A stretch of DNA of 64,000 nucleotides, from contig NZ_JAMJPL010000001.1 of the NCBI RefSeq assembly GCF_023555055.1, forward strand, positions 930,001 to 994,000, given 5' to 3'. Position numbers and translations under genes: made by a program. Source of the stretch: Marinobacter sp. ATCH36. GTDB lineage: Bacteria; Pseudomonadota; Gammaproteobacteria; Pseudomonadales; Oleiphilaceae. The notes below the pieces were generated by a model. That model ran no database searches and was not told where the DNA came from. It saw nothing but the letters and a program-made list of their open reading frames with translations. Positions 19,859 through 29,373 of the stretch are shown here, piece by piece (the stretch's first letter is position 1; each line of letters opens with the position of its first letter).

Positions 19859-20535
19859 GACTTCAGGTTCCCGTTATTCAGGCGTCCGTTGATCAGATAA
19901 AGCGTCAGTAAAACAATGAATGAAAACACCAGCATGCCTCCTGCCAGCAGGTGGGCCTTGCCGTACTGAAGTGTCTCTACATGGTCGTAGATGGCTACCG
20001 ACAACACGCGGGTTTCGCCCGGTATATTGCCACCAATCATCAACACCACACCGAATTCACCCAGAGTATGGGCGAAGGTCAGCACCGCCGCAGTAAGGAA
20101 CCCGGGCCGGGCCAGGGGAATGACTACGGAGAAAAATCGATCCAGGGGAGATGCCCGCAGTGTGGCGGCAACCTCCAGCATCCGTTCATTGACGGTGGCG
20201 AACACATTCTGCAGTGGCTGCACCGTGAAGGGCAGGGAGTAGATAACCGAGGCAACCACCAGCCCGGCAAATGTGAAAGGCAGGGTGCCGAGCCCCAGGG
20301 TGGTGGTCATCGTGCCTACAATGCCCTCCGGGCCCATCAGTAACAGCAGGTAAAAACCCAGTACGGTGGGCGGCAGTACTAGCGGCAATGCTACAACAGC
20401 AGCGACAGGTTGTCGGAGCCAGTGGTCACTGCGGGCAAGCCACCATGCAATGGGGGTTCCTATAACCATCAGCAGAGCGGTCGTAATGCCAGCGAGTTTG
20501 AGGGTCAGCCAGACGGTTTGCCATTCCGGGCTCAT
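19855..20535 (-). CDS. modB: Molybdate ABC transporter permease
   Basis: The 226-residue inner-membrane subunit of the molybdate importer, with five or so hydrophobic segments. A permease EAA-type loop lies at [20 protein letters not shown] (near residues 140-160), where ModC docks. The N-terminal [20 protein letters not shown] is characteristic of ModB. It starts 17 bp after modA and overlaps modC by four bases, giving a compact modA-modB-modC operon. Length is normal. Confidence 0.96.
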   Translation of the reverse strand: MSPEWQTVWLTLKLAGITTALLMVIGTPIAWWLARSDHWLRQPVAAVVALPLVLPPTVLGFYLLLLMGPEGIVGTMTTTLGLGTLPFTFAGLVVASVIYSLPFTVQPLQNVFATVNERMLEVAATLRASPLDRFFSVVIPLARPGFLTAAVLTFAHTLGEFGVVLMIGGNIPGETRVLSVAIYDHVETLQYGKAHLLAGGMLVFSFIVLLTLYLINGRLNNGNLKS

Positions 20536-20552
20536 TGATACTCCATGATCTG

Positions 20553-21311
20553 TTAGGTCGGATCCGGGATATCGTAGCCGTATTGGCGAATAATATCCTG
20601 TGCCTGCTTACTGGCGAGGAAGTCCAGCCATGCCCTGGCTGCCTGGTTTTCACGGCCCCGCTCCAGCAGGATGATCTGTTGGGCAATGGGGTCGTGATAA
20701 TGGTTGGGCACTTCCCAGCGAGTACCGCCATTATGGTCATCACGGAGCTGGGCCAGTGCCACGAATCCGGCTTTTGCATTGCCGGTGGCTACGAACTGAA
20801 AGGTCTGCGCTATGGATTCTCCCCTGACCAGTCTGCTTTTCAGGTTTGCCCAGAGACCGAGGTTTTCCAGGGTTTGCATGGCAGCCAGGCCGTAGGGTGC
20901 GGTTGCGGGGTTGGCAATGGCCAGGCTGCGAAAGTCCCCCGTTCGCAGAAATGCCTGCGGATCCGCGAACGCTTCCGGATCCGGGCTCCAGAGTACCAGC
21001 TTGCCCACTGCATAGGTGAAGCGGGTTCCCGGCACCCCATAGCCATTCCGTTCCACCAGTTGTGGACGTTCCTGGTCGGCAGCGAGGAACACATCAAACG
21101 GCGCACCATGACGAATCTGGGCGTAAAGCTTGCCTGTGGAGCCGTAACTGATGCGGGTGCTGTGGCCCGATGTCTCTGAAAATTGCGCAGCAAGGGTTTC
21201 AGCAGCATCGTGAAAATTGGTGGCAATGGCCAGTCGCACTTCCCCTGCCAACGCCATTGCACTCGCCATCAGGAAAGTCAGGGCCAGCAATGATCGAATG
21301 GTGGCCGTCAT
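20553..21311 (-). CDS. modA: Molybdate-binding periplasmic protein
   Basis: The 252-residue substrate-binding subunit of the molybdate transporter. A signal peptide ([15 protein letters not shown]) is followed by the mature protein starting [17 protein letters not shown]. The ligand-site segments [23 protein letters not shown] and [12 protein letters not shown] are typical of ModA. ATG at 21311 is taken as start; an in-frame TTG at 21314 is equally well placed behind GGGAG. No convincing ModE operator is visible upstream. Confidence 0.94.
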   Translation of the reverse strand: MTATIRSLLALTFLMASAMALAGEVRLAIATNFHDAAETLAAQFSETSGHSTRISYGSTGKLYAQIRHGAPFDVFLAADQERPQLVERNGYGVPGTRFTYAVGKLVLWSPDPEAFADPQAFLRTGDFRSLAIANPATAPYGLAAMQTLENLGLWANLKSRLVRGESIAQTFQFVATGNAKAGFVALAQLRDDHNGGTRWEVPNHYHDPIAQQIILLERGRENQAARAWLDFLASKQAQDIIRQYGYDIPDPT

Positions 21312-21381
21312 CAAGCGGTATGCTCCCGTGATTTAATGGTTGGACCCGATCATACCGTCCCTGAGCTGGTAACGTCATGCC

Positions 21382-22299
21382 TCAATTGTCGGAACGTGTC
21401 TGCCGGGGAATGCAGTGAAGTATGTGGTCCCGGACTTCGTCGGCATTGGTTTCGTTAACCAGCTCGTGACGGGCTCCGGGGAACAACCGTTCGGAGGCAA
21501 CGTTCAGCCCCGCTGCTTTGAGGTTGGCCACGTGCCGGCTGAAACCCTGCCCCATTTCTCCTACCGGGTCGTGGTCGCCCGCAAGCAGGTGTACCGGCAG
21601 GTCTTTGCGCCAGGCTGTCGGGTTGATGTCCAGCATGCCGCCGATGAAGTCCGACCACAGCCCCAGGGTGCAGGAAAAGCCGCACAGTGGGTCTTTCAGG
21701 CAGCGATCTACCTGTTTCGGATCGCGGCTCAGCCAGTCATGGCTGGTCCGATTGGGTGCAAAGGTCTTGTTGAAGGCTCCGAACGTCATATTGTCGATCA
21801 AAGGGCTGCGATGCCGTTTCCCTCGCAGTGTCCTGATCATTCTTACCAGTGCCAGGGAGACCAGAAGCCTCGGCTTGTCGATGCGATTGGTGGCGCAGAG
21901 GATCAGATTGTCTATCTGATCACCGTACTGCTGGGTGAACGCCTGGGCAATAAATGAGCCCATGCTGTGCCCGAACAATGTCAGTGGCAGGTCGGGATAA
22001 TGCTTGCGGGCATGGACAACCACCTGCTGCAGGTCGTCGACGACTTTCTGCCAGCCTCTGCTGTCGGCGAAATGCCCGAGTTCGGTATCAGGGCAGTGCG
22101 GCCCATGGCCCCGGTGCTGGATGGCCAGGACTGCCACTCCCTGCTGGTTGAGCCATTGGGCCAGAGGCTGGTAGCGTGCAGCATGTTCCGCCATGCCGTG
22201 GGCAATGACCATCACTGCTACGGGATTTTCAGGCAACCACGATAGCAACGGAATCCGATGGCGATCCGGACTGTTGATAAAACTTTCCTGCAGGTCCAT
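21382..22299 (-). CDS. Alpha/beta hydrolase, monoacylglycerol lipase-like
   Basis: A 305-residue serine hydrolase. The nucleophile elbow GHSMG lies at residues 110-114, a probable catalytic Asp in LAGDHDPVGE and the His in ARHELVNET. The oxyanion-hole region VIAHGMAEHAARY and GHGPHC block resemble the Hydrolase_4 group that includes monoglyceride lipases and lysophospholipases. The exact substrate cannot be told. No signal peptide is seen, so it is probably cytoplasmic. It is followed downstream by modA in the same direction. Confidence 0.85.
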   Translation of the reverse strand: MDLQESFINSPDRHRIPLLSWLPENPVAVMVIAHGMAEHAARYQPLAQWLNQQGVAVLAIQHRGHGPHCPDTELGHFADSRGWQKVVDDLQQVVVHARKHYPDLPLTLFGHSMGSFIAQAFTQQYGDQIDNLILCATNRIDKPRLLVSLALVRMIRTLRGKRHRSPLIDNMTFGAFNKTFAPNRTSHDWLSRDPKQVDRCLKDPLCGFSCTLGLWSDFIGGMLDINPTAWRKDLPVHLLAGDHDPVGEMGQGFSRHVANLKAAGLNVASERLFPGARHELVNETNADEVRDHILHCIPRQTRSDN

Positions 22300-22325
22300 G
22301 TCAGCTCAATCCGGGGTTTGCGCTA

Positions 22326-23372
22326 TTATCCCACATCCCTTTGCCATTCCGGCGGTTTCCACAGGTGCTTAAGACGCAAAAACAGGCTACCTCCGGGCCG
22401 GGCCATGGCCCGGAACAGGTCGACATATTCGTGGGTCCACAACACCAGCAGGTTGTTGGAGTTCACCGGGCGGGTAATGCCGTATTCCGGGGGTGCCTGT
22501 TCATCCTCCGCCACAAATGTTCCGAACAGCCGGTCCCAGAGGATCAGCGTGCCACCGTAGTTGCGATCAATATAGCCTGGGTTGCGACCGTGGTGAACCC
22601 GGTGATGGCTGGGGGTGTTGAACACCAGTTCCACCCAGCGCGGCAGTTTGCCGACCAGGGTGGTGTGGACGAAAAACTGGTAAACCAGTGACAGGGCATA
22701 GGCAATGCCGATCCACACCGGATTGAAACCGATAAGCGCCAGAGGCAGGTAAAAGATCCACATGCCGTTGAAGATGTTGGTGGCGTTCTGGCGCATGGCG
22801 GTAGAGAAATTCATTCGCTCCGAGGAATGATGCACCACGTGCGCGGCCCAGAACCAGCGCATGCGATGGCTGGAGCGATGCATCCAGTAGAAGCAGAAGT
22901 CCACGCCCACAAAGGTCAGGAAACCCGTCGTCCAGTTCAATTCCAGGTCCAGAATCCGGTGGTGATAGAGAAAGGCGTAAACGGGAAAGGCGATCAGACC
23001 GGCGAATAACAGTTCTGTGATCTGATAACCAGCACCCAGGGCAAAGTTGCGGAGGGCTTCCGACACATCCATTCGTGCAGGGTCATGGCGAATCCGCAGG
23101 TATTCCCAGAGGGTGACGGCTATGAACACGGGTGTGGCCACCACAAAGATCAGTTGTCGTTCATCCAGTGCCAGCCAGGGGGCCAGGGTGTTCCAGAGTA
23201 GCAGCATCCCGCTGCCTTCCAGTACTGACACCATCATGTCCATCAAAGCAATGCTGTATCCGTATTCTGGTTGTTGGTATGGTTTAATTCTGCTCCAATC
23301 GCCTTCGTAAAAATTGACAATCCACGACACAAAATTGATCATCGACGCCAATGCGGTGGAGTCTGTCGACAT
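22326..23372 (-). CDS. Sterol desaturase / fatty acid hydroxylase family protein
   Basis: An integral membrane di-iron oxygenase of 348 residues. The three histidine boxes are HRSSH, HVVHH and HRVHH, in the spacing of the fatty acid hydroxylase superfamily (PF04116), set among about five hydrophobic stretches. Substrate is unknown; family members act on sterols, fatty acids or alkylglycerols. Two starts are possible, ATG 23372 and ATG 23342. With the first, only 15 bp separate it from the divergent AraC regulator, which is its likeliest controller. Confidence 0.88.
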   Translation of the reverse strand: MSTDSTALASMINFVSWIVNFYEGDWSRIKPYQQPEYGYSIALMDMMVSVLEGSGMLLLWNTLAPWLALDERQLIFVVATPVFIAVTLWEYLRIRHDPARMDVSEALRNFALGAGYQITELLFAGLIAFPVYAFLYHHRILDLELNWTTGFLTFVGVDFCFYWMHRSSHRMRWFWAAHVVHHSSERMNFSTAMRQNATNIFNGMWIFYLPLALIGFNPVWIGIAYALSLVYQFFVHTTLVGKLPRWVELVFNTPSHHRVHHGRNPGYIDRNYGGTLILWDRLFGTFVAEDEQAPPEYGITRPVNSNNLLVLWTHEYVDLFRAMARPGGSLFLRLKHLWKPPEWQRDVG

Positions 23373-23387
23373 GATGGAAAATGAACA

Positions 23388-24401
23388 GTGGCCAGGGTAA
23401 TCCGGGTAACTGGTGCCTGGACCGGACTGCTTTCTGACTGGCTGGACCAGGAGGGGCTGGAGGCCGGCCCGTTGCGAATGGCACTGGCCCGGTGGGTATC
23501 AAAGGACAATGTGCCGGTGCCGGTGTGGCGCGATTTACTGTCGCAGGGGCTGGCATTGGTGCCCGACCGTATTGCGCCGGAGCTGGGGGTGGGCGCATGC
23601 GTGCTTCCCGGTCATGTCGGCGTTCTGGGTTACCTTGTGCTGGCCTCGGACACTCTGGGGGAAGCCATGCTGGCCTATCAGCGCTATGAAACCCTGTTCT
23701 ACGGCGCCAGCCTTGCAGAGATAGAAATAGTCGGTGATCAGGCCGAGATGCGGTGGCCACCGTCTGACAACGAATTGGGCCAGCAGGCAGATGGCGCAGC
23801 CATTGCGGCGCTGGTGACGTTCATGCGTCGTCAGATTGACCAGCCACCTCCACCTTCCACCGTGAGTTTCCTTGAAAGCGTTGATGGCGATACTGCCAGG
23901 GCTTACGAATCGTTCTTTGATTGCCCGGTGACCTGGAATGACAGTCACGTGCGGGTGCGGTTTCCGCTGCATTACCTGAGTTTGCCCATGCCCCGGCGTG
24001 ACTCCACCTTGCGGGAGTTGTTGGACCGGCAGGCGAGGGCGCTGGTGCGGGCACTACCGGAAGACTCCGGGGGTAGCTCCAACACGGACCGCCAGTTACA
24101 GCAGGTGCTACTCAAGCTGCTTTCCGACGGCGAGCCCACCCTGGCGAGAGCAGCGAGTGCCATGCACATGGCGCCGCGCACCCTGCAGCGGCGACTGGCC
24201 CGCCACCAGCTGAGCTGGCAACAGTGGCTGGATCGTAGCCGCGAGCAACTGGCCCGGCAGTATCTGGCGGACCCGTCACTGACACTGACGGACATTTCGC
24301 TATTGCTGGGCTTCTCAGAGCAGAGCGCCTTTACCCGTGCTTATCGCCGCTGGACCGGCAATTCTCCCGGCAAGGAGCGCCGGCACCAGCTCAGCGATTA
24401 G
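23388..24401 (+). CDS. AraC family transcriptional regulator
   Basis: A 337-residue regulator. The N-terminal two thirds resemble the ligand-binding domain seen in OruR/ArgR-like AraC proteins (PF12625 type). The C-terminal 95 residues form the double helix-turn-helix, with LARAASAMHMAPRTLQRRLA and the family signature ISLLLGFSEQSAFTRAYRRW followed by TGNSPGKERR. The start is GTG 23388. It is divergent from the desaturase gene with almost no spacer, so it probably controls that gene and itself. Its 3' end overlaps the convergent GST gene by 11 bp. Confidence 0.88.
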   Translation: MARVIRVTGAWTGLLSDWLDQEGLEAGPLRMALARWVSKDNVPVPVWRDLLSQGLALVPDRIAPELGVGACVLPGHVGVLGYLVLASDTLGEAMLAYQRYETLFYGASLAEIEIVGDQAEMRWPPSDNELGQQADGAAIAALVTFMRRQIDQPPPPSTVSFLESVDGDTARAYESFFDCPVTWNDSHVRVRFPLHYLSLPMPRRDSTLRELLDRQARALVRALPEDSGGSSNTDRQLQQVLLKLLSDGEPTLARAASAMHMAPRTLQRRLARHQLSWQQWLDRSREQLARQYLADPSLTLTDISLLLGFSEQSAFTRAYRRWTGNSPGKERRHQLSD

Positions 24402-25128
24402 CCGCGTAGACCGTCTCCAAAGGCTGGATTTGTGGTTGCCACTGATCCAGCCAGATCCTGATATCTTTGGGGATTTTTGCCGGTTTGGGCCAGGGCACCG
24501 GATATTGTTCCGGCTGAAACATGGGTGCGAACAGAGCGGCGGCTGCGAGATCAGCGCGGGAGAAACTGTCACCCACGAGGTAAGGTCTCTCCCGGTAAGC
24601 GCCGGCCAGTTCAGTCAGGTAGAGCTCCATGGTTTTTCGCGACTGTTCCGCCGTCTTCTCATTGATTTTCATCCACTTGCGCATGATCTCATCCACCCGG
24701 CTGAAAGCCAGTTTCAGCAGAATCCGGTTGTAGAAGGGTGTGCCCGCCGCCAACATGGGAACCACCACTTTCGGGCGCTGCAGGAAATGGTGGTAGGAGT
24801 AACAGCGCACCGCAGGACCTGCTTCATCATCCAGCCGCTGCTCCCAGGCCAGTGCTTCCTCGCGGGCCGGCGGGCTGGCTGGTGTCAACGGGTTCTCGGG
24901 GAAGGTCTCATCCAGATAGTCGATGATTTCCTTTGATCCCTGAACCCGCTGGCCGTCATGGTCAAGCACCGGCACTGACGAATCCTTGCCGGTGAGTTTG
25001 CGGATGGTTTTGACGTGCTGGCCAGGCAGCAGGCTGGTGGCCTCGTAGCTCAGGCCCTTGTAATCCAGCGCCCAGCGAACCTTTTCGCAGTAATGTGATA
25101 TCGCAAACTGGTAGAGTTTGATGGCCAT
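24391..25128 (-). CDS. Glutathione S-transferase family protein
   Basis: A 245-residue GST-fold protein. The N-terminal thioredoxin-like domain begins KLYQFAISHYCEKVRWALD, with Cys in the usual active-site position, and has the cis-proline segment SSVPVLDHDG and the glutathione-gamma-glutamyl motif GSKEIIDYLDETF. The helical C-terminal half includes LVGDSFSRADLAAAALFAPM. The substrate is unknown. It stands as a single gene, convergent with the AraC regulator. Confidence 0.86.
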   Translation of the reverse strand: MAIKLYQFAISHYCEKVRWALDYKGLSYEATSLLPGQHVKTIRKLTGKDSSVPVLDHDGQRVQGSKEIIDYLDETFPENPLTPASPPAREEALAWEQRLDDEAGPAVRCYSYHHFLQRPKVVVPMLAAGTPFYNRILLKLAFSRVDEIMRKWMKINEKTAEQSRKTMELYLTELAGAYRERPYLVGDSFSRADLAAAALFAPMFQPEQYPVPWPKPAKIPKDIRIWLDQWQPQIQPLETVYAANR

Positions 25129-25255
25129 GGTGCAATGTTCTCCAGTGCATTAAATGGCCTAAGCGTAATGCTTTGAGGCAGGAAATGGTATTCGCTGTGT
25201 ATTAAAATCGGCAGTCGCGGAGAGTTACTGCTGGTCTCGAAGGACGGTCGGGTGA

Positions 25256-26113
25256 TCACCGCGTTTCAGTCCTCAGACTGAGCCCGTAGGTTTCAAGAAT
25301 TTCCTGGAGCCGGCCGTTGTCGATCCGTTGTCGTGTCCCTTCTGAGAGCAGCCGTGCCAACTCCTTTGCGTCTTTGCGGGCCGGAGAAAACGCCACAAAG
25401 ACGTCGGTGTCGTCAATCAGCCCCGCTGCGCGGGGCGGGTTTACAGACTTCCCGGCGCTCATCGCCCACCAGGCCATGACATACTCGTCTTCAACGAAAA
25501 TGTCTGTGCGATCCTGCTCCAGCAGTTCTATGGCCCTGTCCAGGGGAGAGGGGCCAGAAATGATCCAGACTCTTTCCCGGTCGCCCCGGTTCTGTTCAAT
25601 GTAACGATCCAGTTCCCGAGTATAGGAGTATCCGTTAATTACCAGCAGCTGCTGATCCTCCAGTGATTCAAGGCCACTGTAAGTCCAGTTATTGTCGGGG
25701 TGAGTGAAAAGCGCAATGGACGAGTGGCCCTGGGGGGTGTCGGGAAAAACGAAATCCGGTGCATCGGTCCTGAAAGCGCCGACAACAGCATCCAGTCGGC
25801 CTTCGCGGGTCATCTGCAGGGCTCGTGCCCAGCTGAGGTTGATGTACTTTACGGTGAAGCCGGACTCGACAAGGATTTCCCGGGCGATATCCACCATGTA
25901 CCCCTCATGATCGGCACCCGCTTCACAGTTGTGCGGGCACCAGGGATCTGCTGCGATCACGATGGTGCCAGGCTGGCTCTGGTTGTCGATAATGCTCGCG
26001 GTAGGCTGTGTTTCGGTGTCGGTTTCCGCAACCGCGGCAGCTGTTTCACTGTCAGGCGGAGAGCAGCCAGAAACAAGGAGCATGACCAGCACAATGCAGA
26101 CAAGTCGAGGCAT
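25256..26113 (-). CDS. Family 3 extracellular solute-binding lipoprotein
   Basis: A 285-residue protein with a lipoprotein signal (LVMLLVSGC, Cys near residue 17), a short Glu/Thr-rich tether and a type II periplasmic-binding fold. Features are IAADPWCPHNCEAG, GYMVDIAREILVESGF and INLSWARALQMTREGRLDAV. This resembles the PF00497 group that binds polar amino acids or acts as a sensor input. No permease or ATPase of the amino acid type lies next to it, so it may be an orphan binding protein. The similar protein at 54879-55622 shares the WARA motif region. Confidence 0.82.
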   Translation of the reverse strand: MPRLVCIVLVMLLVSGCSPPDSETAAAVAETDTETQPTASIIDNQSQPGTIVIAADPWCPHNCEAGADHEGYMVDIAREILVESGFTVKYINLSWARALQMTREGRLDAVVGAFRTDAPDFVFPDTPQGHSSIALFTHPDNNWTYSGLESLEDQQLLVINGYSYTRELDRYIEQNRGDRERVWIISGPSPLDRAIELLEQDRTDIFVEDEYVMAWWAMSAGKSVNPPRAAGLIDDTDVFVAFSPARKDAKELARLLSEGTRQRIDNGRLQEILETYGLSLRTETR

Positions 26114-26192
26114 GATGGTTGTCCGGGGCGCCGCAGAGTAGCGGCATCACCCTAATCATAGCGCCGGGATCATAATTTTGTCATCTGACGTG

Positions 26193-27251
26193 TCAGTAAC
26201 GGCTCCTGGCATCACCCTCGGCAGCCTCCAGCGGTACCAGCGCCTTTACGAGCTCCTCCATCTTGAGTATACCGACCTGGTTCCCTTTTCTGACCACACG
26301 ATAGGTAAGATTGGTATCGCCGTTGGAGCGGGCTATGACCGATTCCAGGTTATCGCGTTCGGAAATATCGCCAGCGCACTCTTCCGGTGCTTCTTTGGTT
26401 TTTTCCATGATGGACCGTACCCGCAGCACGCGGGCCCGATTGATGTCACTGATAAAGTCCGTTATGTAGGAGTCGTTGGGGTTCATCAGGATTTCCTGGG
26501 GCTCACCCTGCTGGACAATGTGGCCGTCCTTGAGGATGACCAGGTGGTCCGCCAGTTTCAGCGACTCGTCCAGATCGTGTGTGATGAACACGACGGTTTT
26601 CTGCAACTCTTCCTGCAGCTCCAGCAAAAGGTCCTGCATGTCGGACCGAATCAACGGGTCCAGTGCCGAAAAGGCCTCGTCCATCAGCATGATGGGTGAG
26701 TTCGATGCCAGCGCGCGGGCAATTCCCACGCGCTGTTGCATGCCTCCGGAGAGCTGATGGGGGTACTGGTATTCATTGCCCTCCAGTCCAACCCTGGCGA
26801 GCCACTTCTTCGCCTCGCCTTCAAACTCCTGCACCGAGAACCCCCGAACCAGCAGCGCCATGCCAGCATTTTCCAATACTGTCTTGTGCGGGAGCAGGGC
26901 AAACTTCTGGAATACCATCGACATCTGTTCCCGGCGCAGCTTCCTCAGTTTGTCTTCGTCGTAGGCAAGCACATTTTCTCCGTCCACCTCTACTTCTCCG
27001 GCAGTAGGTTCAATCAACCGGTTGAGATGACGAATAAGTGTTGATTTTCCGGAGCCGGACAGCCCCATGATGACCGTGATCTCGCCTTCGTGTATGTCCA
27101 CATTGATATCCTGGAGCCCAAGCACATGATTGTGCTTTTCCAGTAGCTCAGCTTTCCCCATGCCTCTGCGCACGTACGCAAGCGCAACGTCGGGGACAGG
27201 GCCAAAAATCTTGTAGAGGTTCCGGATGGAAATTTTGATATTCCGTTCCAC
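26193..27251 (-). CDS. proV: Glycine betaine/choline ABC transporter ATP-binding protein
   Basis: The 352-residue ATPase of an osmolyte importer. Motifs are Walker A GLSGSGKST, signature LSGGMQQRVGIARAL and Walker B IMLMDEAFSALDPL. The long N-terminus (IRNLYKIFGPVPDVALAYVR) is typical of ProV/OpuAA, and the C-terminal tail contains a single CBS-like segment (YRVVRKGNQVGILKMEELVK). It starts with GTG 27251 behind AAGGGAG. It is the last gene of an X-W-V operon, 11 bp after the permease gene. Confidence 0.92.
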   Translation of the reverse strand: MERNIKISIRNLYKIFGPVPDVALAYVRRGMGKAELLEKHNHVLGLQDINVDIHEGEITVIMGLSGSGKSTLIRHLNRLIEPTAGEVEVDGENVLAYDEDKLRKLRREQMSMVFQKFALLPHKTVLENAGMALLVRGFSVQEFEGEAKKWLARVGLEGNEYQYPHQLSGGMQQRVGIARALASNSPIMLMDEAFSALDPLIRSDMQDLLLELQEELQKTVVFITHDLDESLKLADHLVILKDGHIVQQGEPQEILMNPNDSYITDFISDINRARVLRVRSIMEKTKEAPEECAGDISERDNLESVIARSNGDTNLTYRVVRKGNQVGILKMEELVKALVPLEAAEGDARSRY

Positions 27252-27262
27252 GGCTCGCTCCC

Positions 27263-28297
27263 TTATTGGTTCTGTGAGGCGTTGATGCGCGCCAGTGAGG
27301 CCTTGGTCACCCGGTCAAGGATCACCGCCAGAATCACGATGCCGAGCCCGGCCACCAGGCCGACACCAAGCTCCAGATTCCGGATGCCCTGAAGTACCAG
27401 AACCCCGAGGCCGGGCGCCGAGACGAGGGAGGCGATAACGACCATGGCGAGACTCATCATGATGGTCTGATTCACACCCGCCATGATGTTGGGCAGTGCC
27501 AGTGGAATCTGGACCTTGAATAATTTCTGATGGCTGGTCATACCGAAAGCGTCAGCGGCCTCAATCACGTCTTTATCCACCAAACGAATGCCCAGGTTGG
27601 TGAGGCGGATAACCGGTACGATGGCGTAAAGAATGATGGCGATGCCATACAGCTTGGATTCGGTCACGCTGAACAGGAAAATCAGCGGAATCAGATACAC
27701 GAAAGGCGGCAATGTCTGCAGCATGTCCAGCACCGGAACGGTCAGGCGTTGCATCATATTGCTTCGGGACATGGCTATTCCGATGGGGACGCCAAAAAGC
27801 ACGCACAGGAAGGCGCACACGAAGATTATCGCAAGTGTCTCCATGGCATAACGGTAGTAGTCGATAAAGGCCAGGAGGCACAGGCTTGCTGCAACAAAAG
27901 CAACCAGTTTCCAGGACTTGGTCACAAAGAAAACCACGGCAAGCAATAAGGGTATGACGATCCACCAGGGTGTATTCAGCATCCCATAGAGTGTGCCGTC
28001 CAGAGCCCAACTCAGAGGCTGGGTCAAAGGATCCAGAACAATGCTCATGCTGTCCTTTACGGCCAGAAAGCCCTCTTCAAGACCCTTTGTGAGATCCCGG
28101 GATTGCGGAAAAGCAGCGCAGGATTCGTTGAGCGCGTCCATGGAAGGGAAAGGAGTGTCCCAGAGCGACTCAGGTTCGCCGGTTGTTCCCTTGGTTTTTT
28201 GCAGCAGCGCGGCCATCGACATGGGCGCGTCACTTTGGCCTGCCGCACACCAGTCTTCCAGTCCCAGTGATGAAAATATGAAATCGTAGGTAGCCAT
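27263..28297 (-). CDS. proW: Glycine betaine/choline ABC transporter permease
   Basis: A 344-residue inner-membrane permease. A hydrophilic N-terminal region of about 95 residues, including a probable amphipathic stretch, precedes at least six hydrophobic segments. The ATPase-contact loop reads AADAFGMTSHQKLFKVQIP, close to ProW and OpuAB. Together with the ATPase and the upstream binding protein it should import a quaternary ammonium osmolyte; glycine betaine and choline cannot be told apart from sequence by eye. A GC-rich hairpin lies between it and the binding-protein gene. Confidence 0.92.
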   Translation of the reverse strand: MATYDFIFSSLGLEDWCAAGQSDAPMSMAALLQKTKGTTGEPESLWDTPFPSMDALNESCAAFPQSRDLTKGLEEGFLAVKDSMSIVLDPLTQPLSWALDGTLYGMLNTPWWIVIPLLLAVVFFVTKSWKLVAFVAASLCLLAFIDYYRYAMETLAIIFVCAFLCVLFGVPIGIAMSRSNMMQRLTVPVLDMLQTLPPFVYLIPLIFLFSVTESKLYGIAIILYAIVPVIRLTNLGIRLVDKDVIEAADAFGMTSHQKLFKVQIPLALPNIMAGVNQTIMMSLAMVVIASLVSAPGLGVLVLQGIRNLELGVGLVAGLGIVILAVILDRVTKASLARINASQNQ

Positions 28298-28362
28298 GGG
28301 CGGTTGGTTCCCGTCGCATTCAAGTGTGTAGGGCTCGTTTCGGGTTCTCCGTTAGAGGAGCT

Positions 28363-28389
28363 GGCAGGGCCGGGAGGGCCGGCCCTGCC
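28363..28389 (-). promoter_or_regulatory. Intercistronic GC-rich hairpin between binding protein and permease genes
   Basis: Perfect 11-bp inverted repeat, 28363-28373 against 28379-28389, with a 5-base loop. It lies in the 107-bp gap after the binding-protein stop. No T-run follows in the direction of transcription. Such hairpins often protect the upstream message and lower expression of downstream permease genes; that role is inferred here from position only. Confidence 0.6.
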
Positions 28390-28404
28390 GGGGCAGGCGG
28401 GAGA

Positions 28405-29373
28405 TTACTCTCCAACTGCCGCAGCGAGGCGTTCCCTGGCTGAATCGTTCAGCCAGCTTGACCACACATCGCTGTTGTTGCTCAGGAAATACACCGCCGC
28501 TTCTTCAGCGGAGGCATTGTTCGAATCCATCCAGGCCAGGAGTGCGCTCATGGTGGAGGTCTTGAACGTCAGCTTGCTGAGCATTTCCGTCACTTCCGGC
28601 TCACGATCCCTGAAGTCGGTGGTCACCGAAGTGAGGATTGTCGCTGCCGGGAACTCCGACACACCCGGATTGTCGACATCCTGGGTCTGGTTACGGGTAT
28701 GGACGTCGGGCTTGTACTCGCCCAGTTCAACACGGGTCATATCGTATTTACCCAGTGGCACGGTTGGTCCCCAGTAATAGCCGAACCAGGGCTCTTCCGA
28801 CTGAACCGCTGACGCCATGGAGGATGCCAGGGTTTCTCCGGAGCCGTGGTTGAACACTTCGATGCCAGAGCTTTCCAGATCGAGCGCTCTGATCAGGTTG
28901 TCACTGACTACTCGGCAACCCCAGCCGCTCGGGCAGTTGTTGAAGCGGCTGTCAACCAGCTCCGGATTTTCCATGACGCCTTCAATGGTGGTCAGTTCCG
29001 GGTGTTCCTCGGCCAGGTAGGTGGGAATCCACCAACCTTCAACACCACCCGGGTCCAGTACTTCGGCGACGCGCTCGATCTTGCCCTGTTCTTCCAGTTC
29101 CAGATAGGCCTCACCGGCCGAGTTGAGCCAGAGCTCGGTGACAATATCCGGTTCACCATTCTCCGCGACGGAGGTAACGGCAGGAACAGTATCAGAAGGA
29201 ACGATTGTGACGTCACAACCATAGCCCTGTTCCATGAGGAACTTGGCGGTAGCTGTGACAACGGCGTTTGACGCCCAGCCCATTTCGGTGATTGAAACTT
29301 CACCACAGTCGGCCTGGGCAAGCGCGGGAGCAGACATCGCGCAAAGCAGCGCGACAGGCGTTAGCTTACGCAT
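28405..29373 (-). CDS. proX: Glycine betaine/choline-type substrate-binding protein
   Basis: The 322-residue periplasmic binding subunit. ATG 29373 with GGAGA nine bases upstream gives a clean signal peptide (LTPVALLCAMSAPALAQA). The mature part has the OpuAC-fold segments EMGWASNAVVTATAKFLMEQ and GVEGWWIPTYLAEEHPEL; the aromatic residues, including the WW pair and EEPWFGYYW, are the sort that cage a quaternary ammonium group. It is the first gene of the X-W-V operon, an order also seen in choline (ChoXWV) systems. Confidence 0.92.
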   Translation of the reverse strand: MRKLTPVALLCAMSAPALAQADCGEVSITEMGWASNAVVTATAKFLMEQGYGCDVTIVPSDTVPAVTSVAENGEPDIVTELWLNSAGEAYLELEEQGKIERVAEVLDPGGVEGWWIPTYLAEEHPELTTIEGVMENPELVDSRFNNCPSGWGCRVVSDNLIRALDLESSGIEVFNHGSGETLASSMASAVQSEEPWFGYYWGPTVPLGKYDMTRVELGEYKPDVHTRNQTQDVDNPGVSEFPAATILTSVTTDFRDREPEVTEMLSKLTFKTSTMSALLAWMDSNNASAEEAAVYFLSNNSDVWSSWLNDSARERLAAAVGE

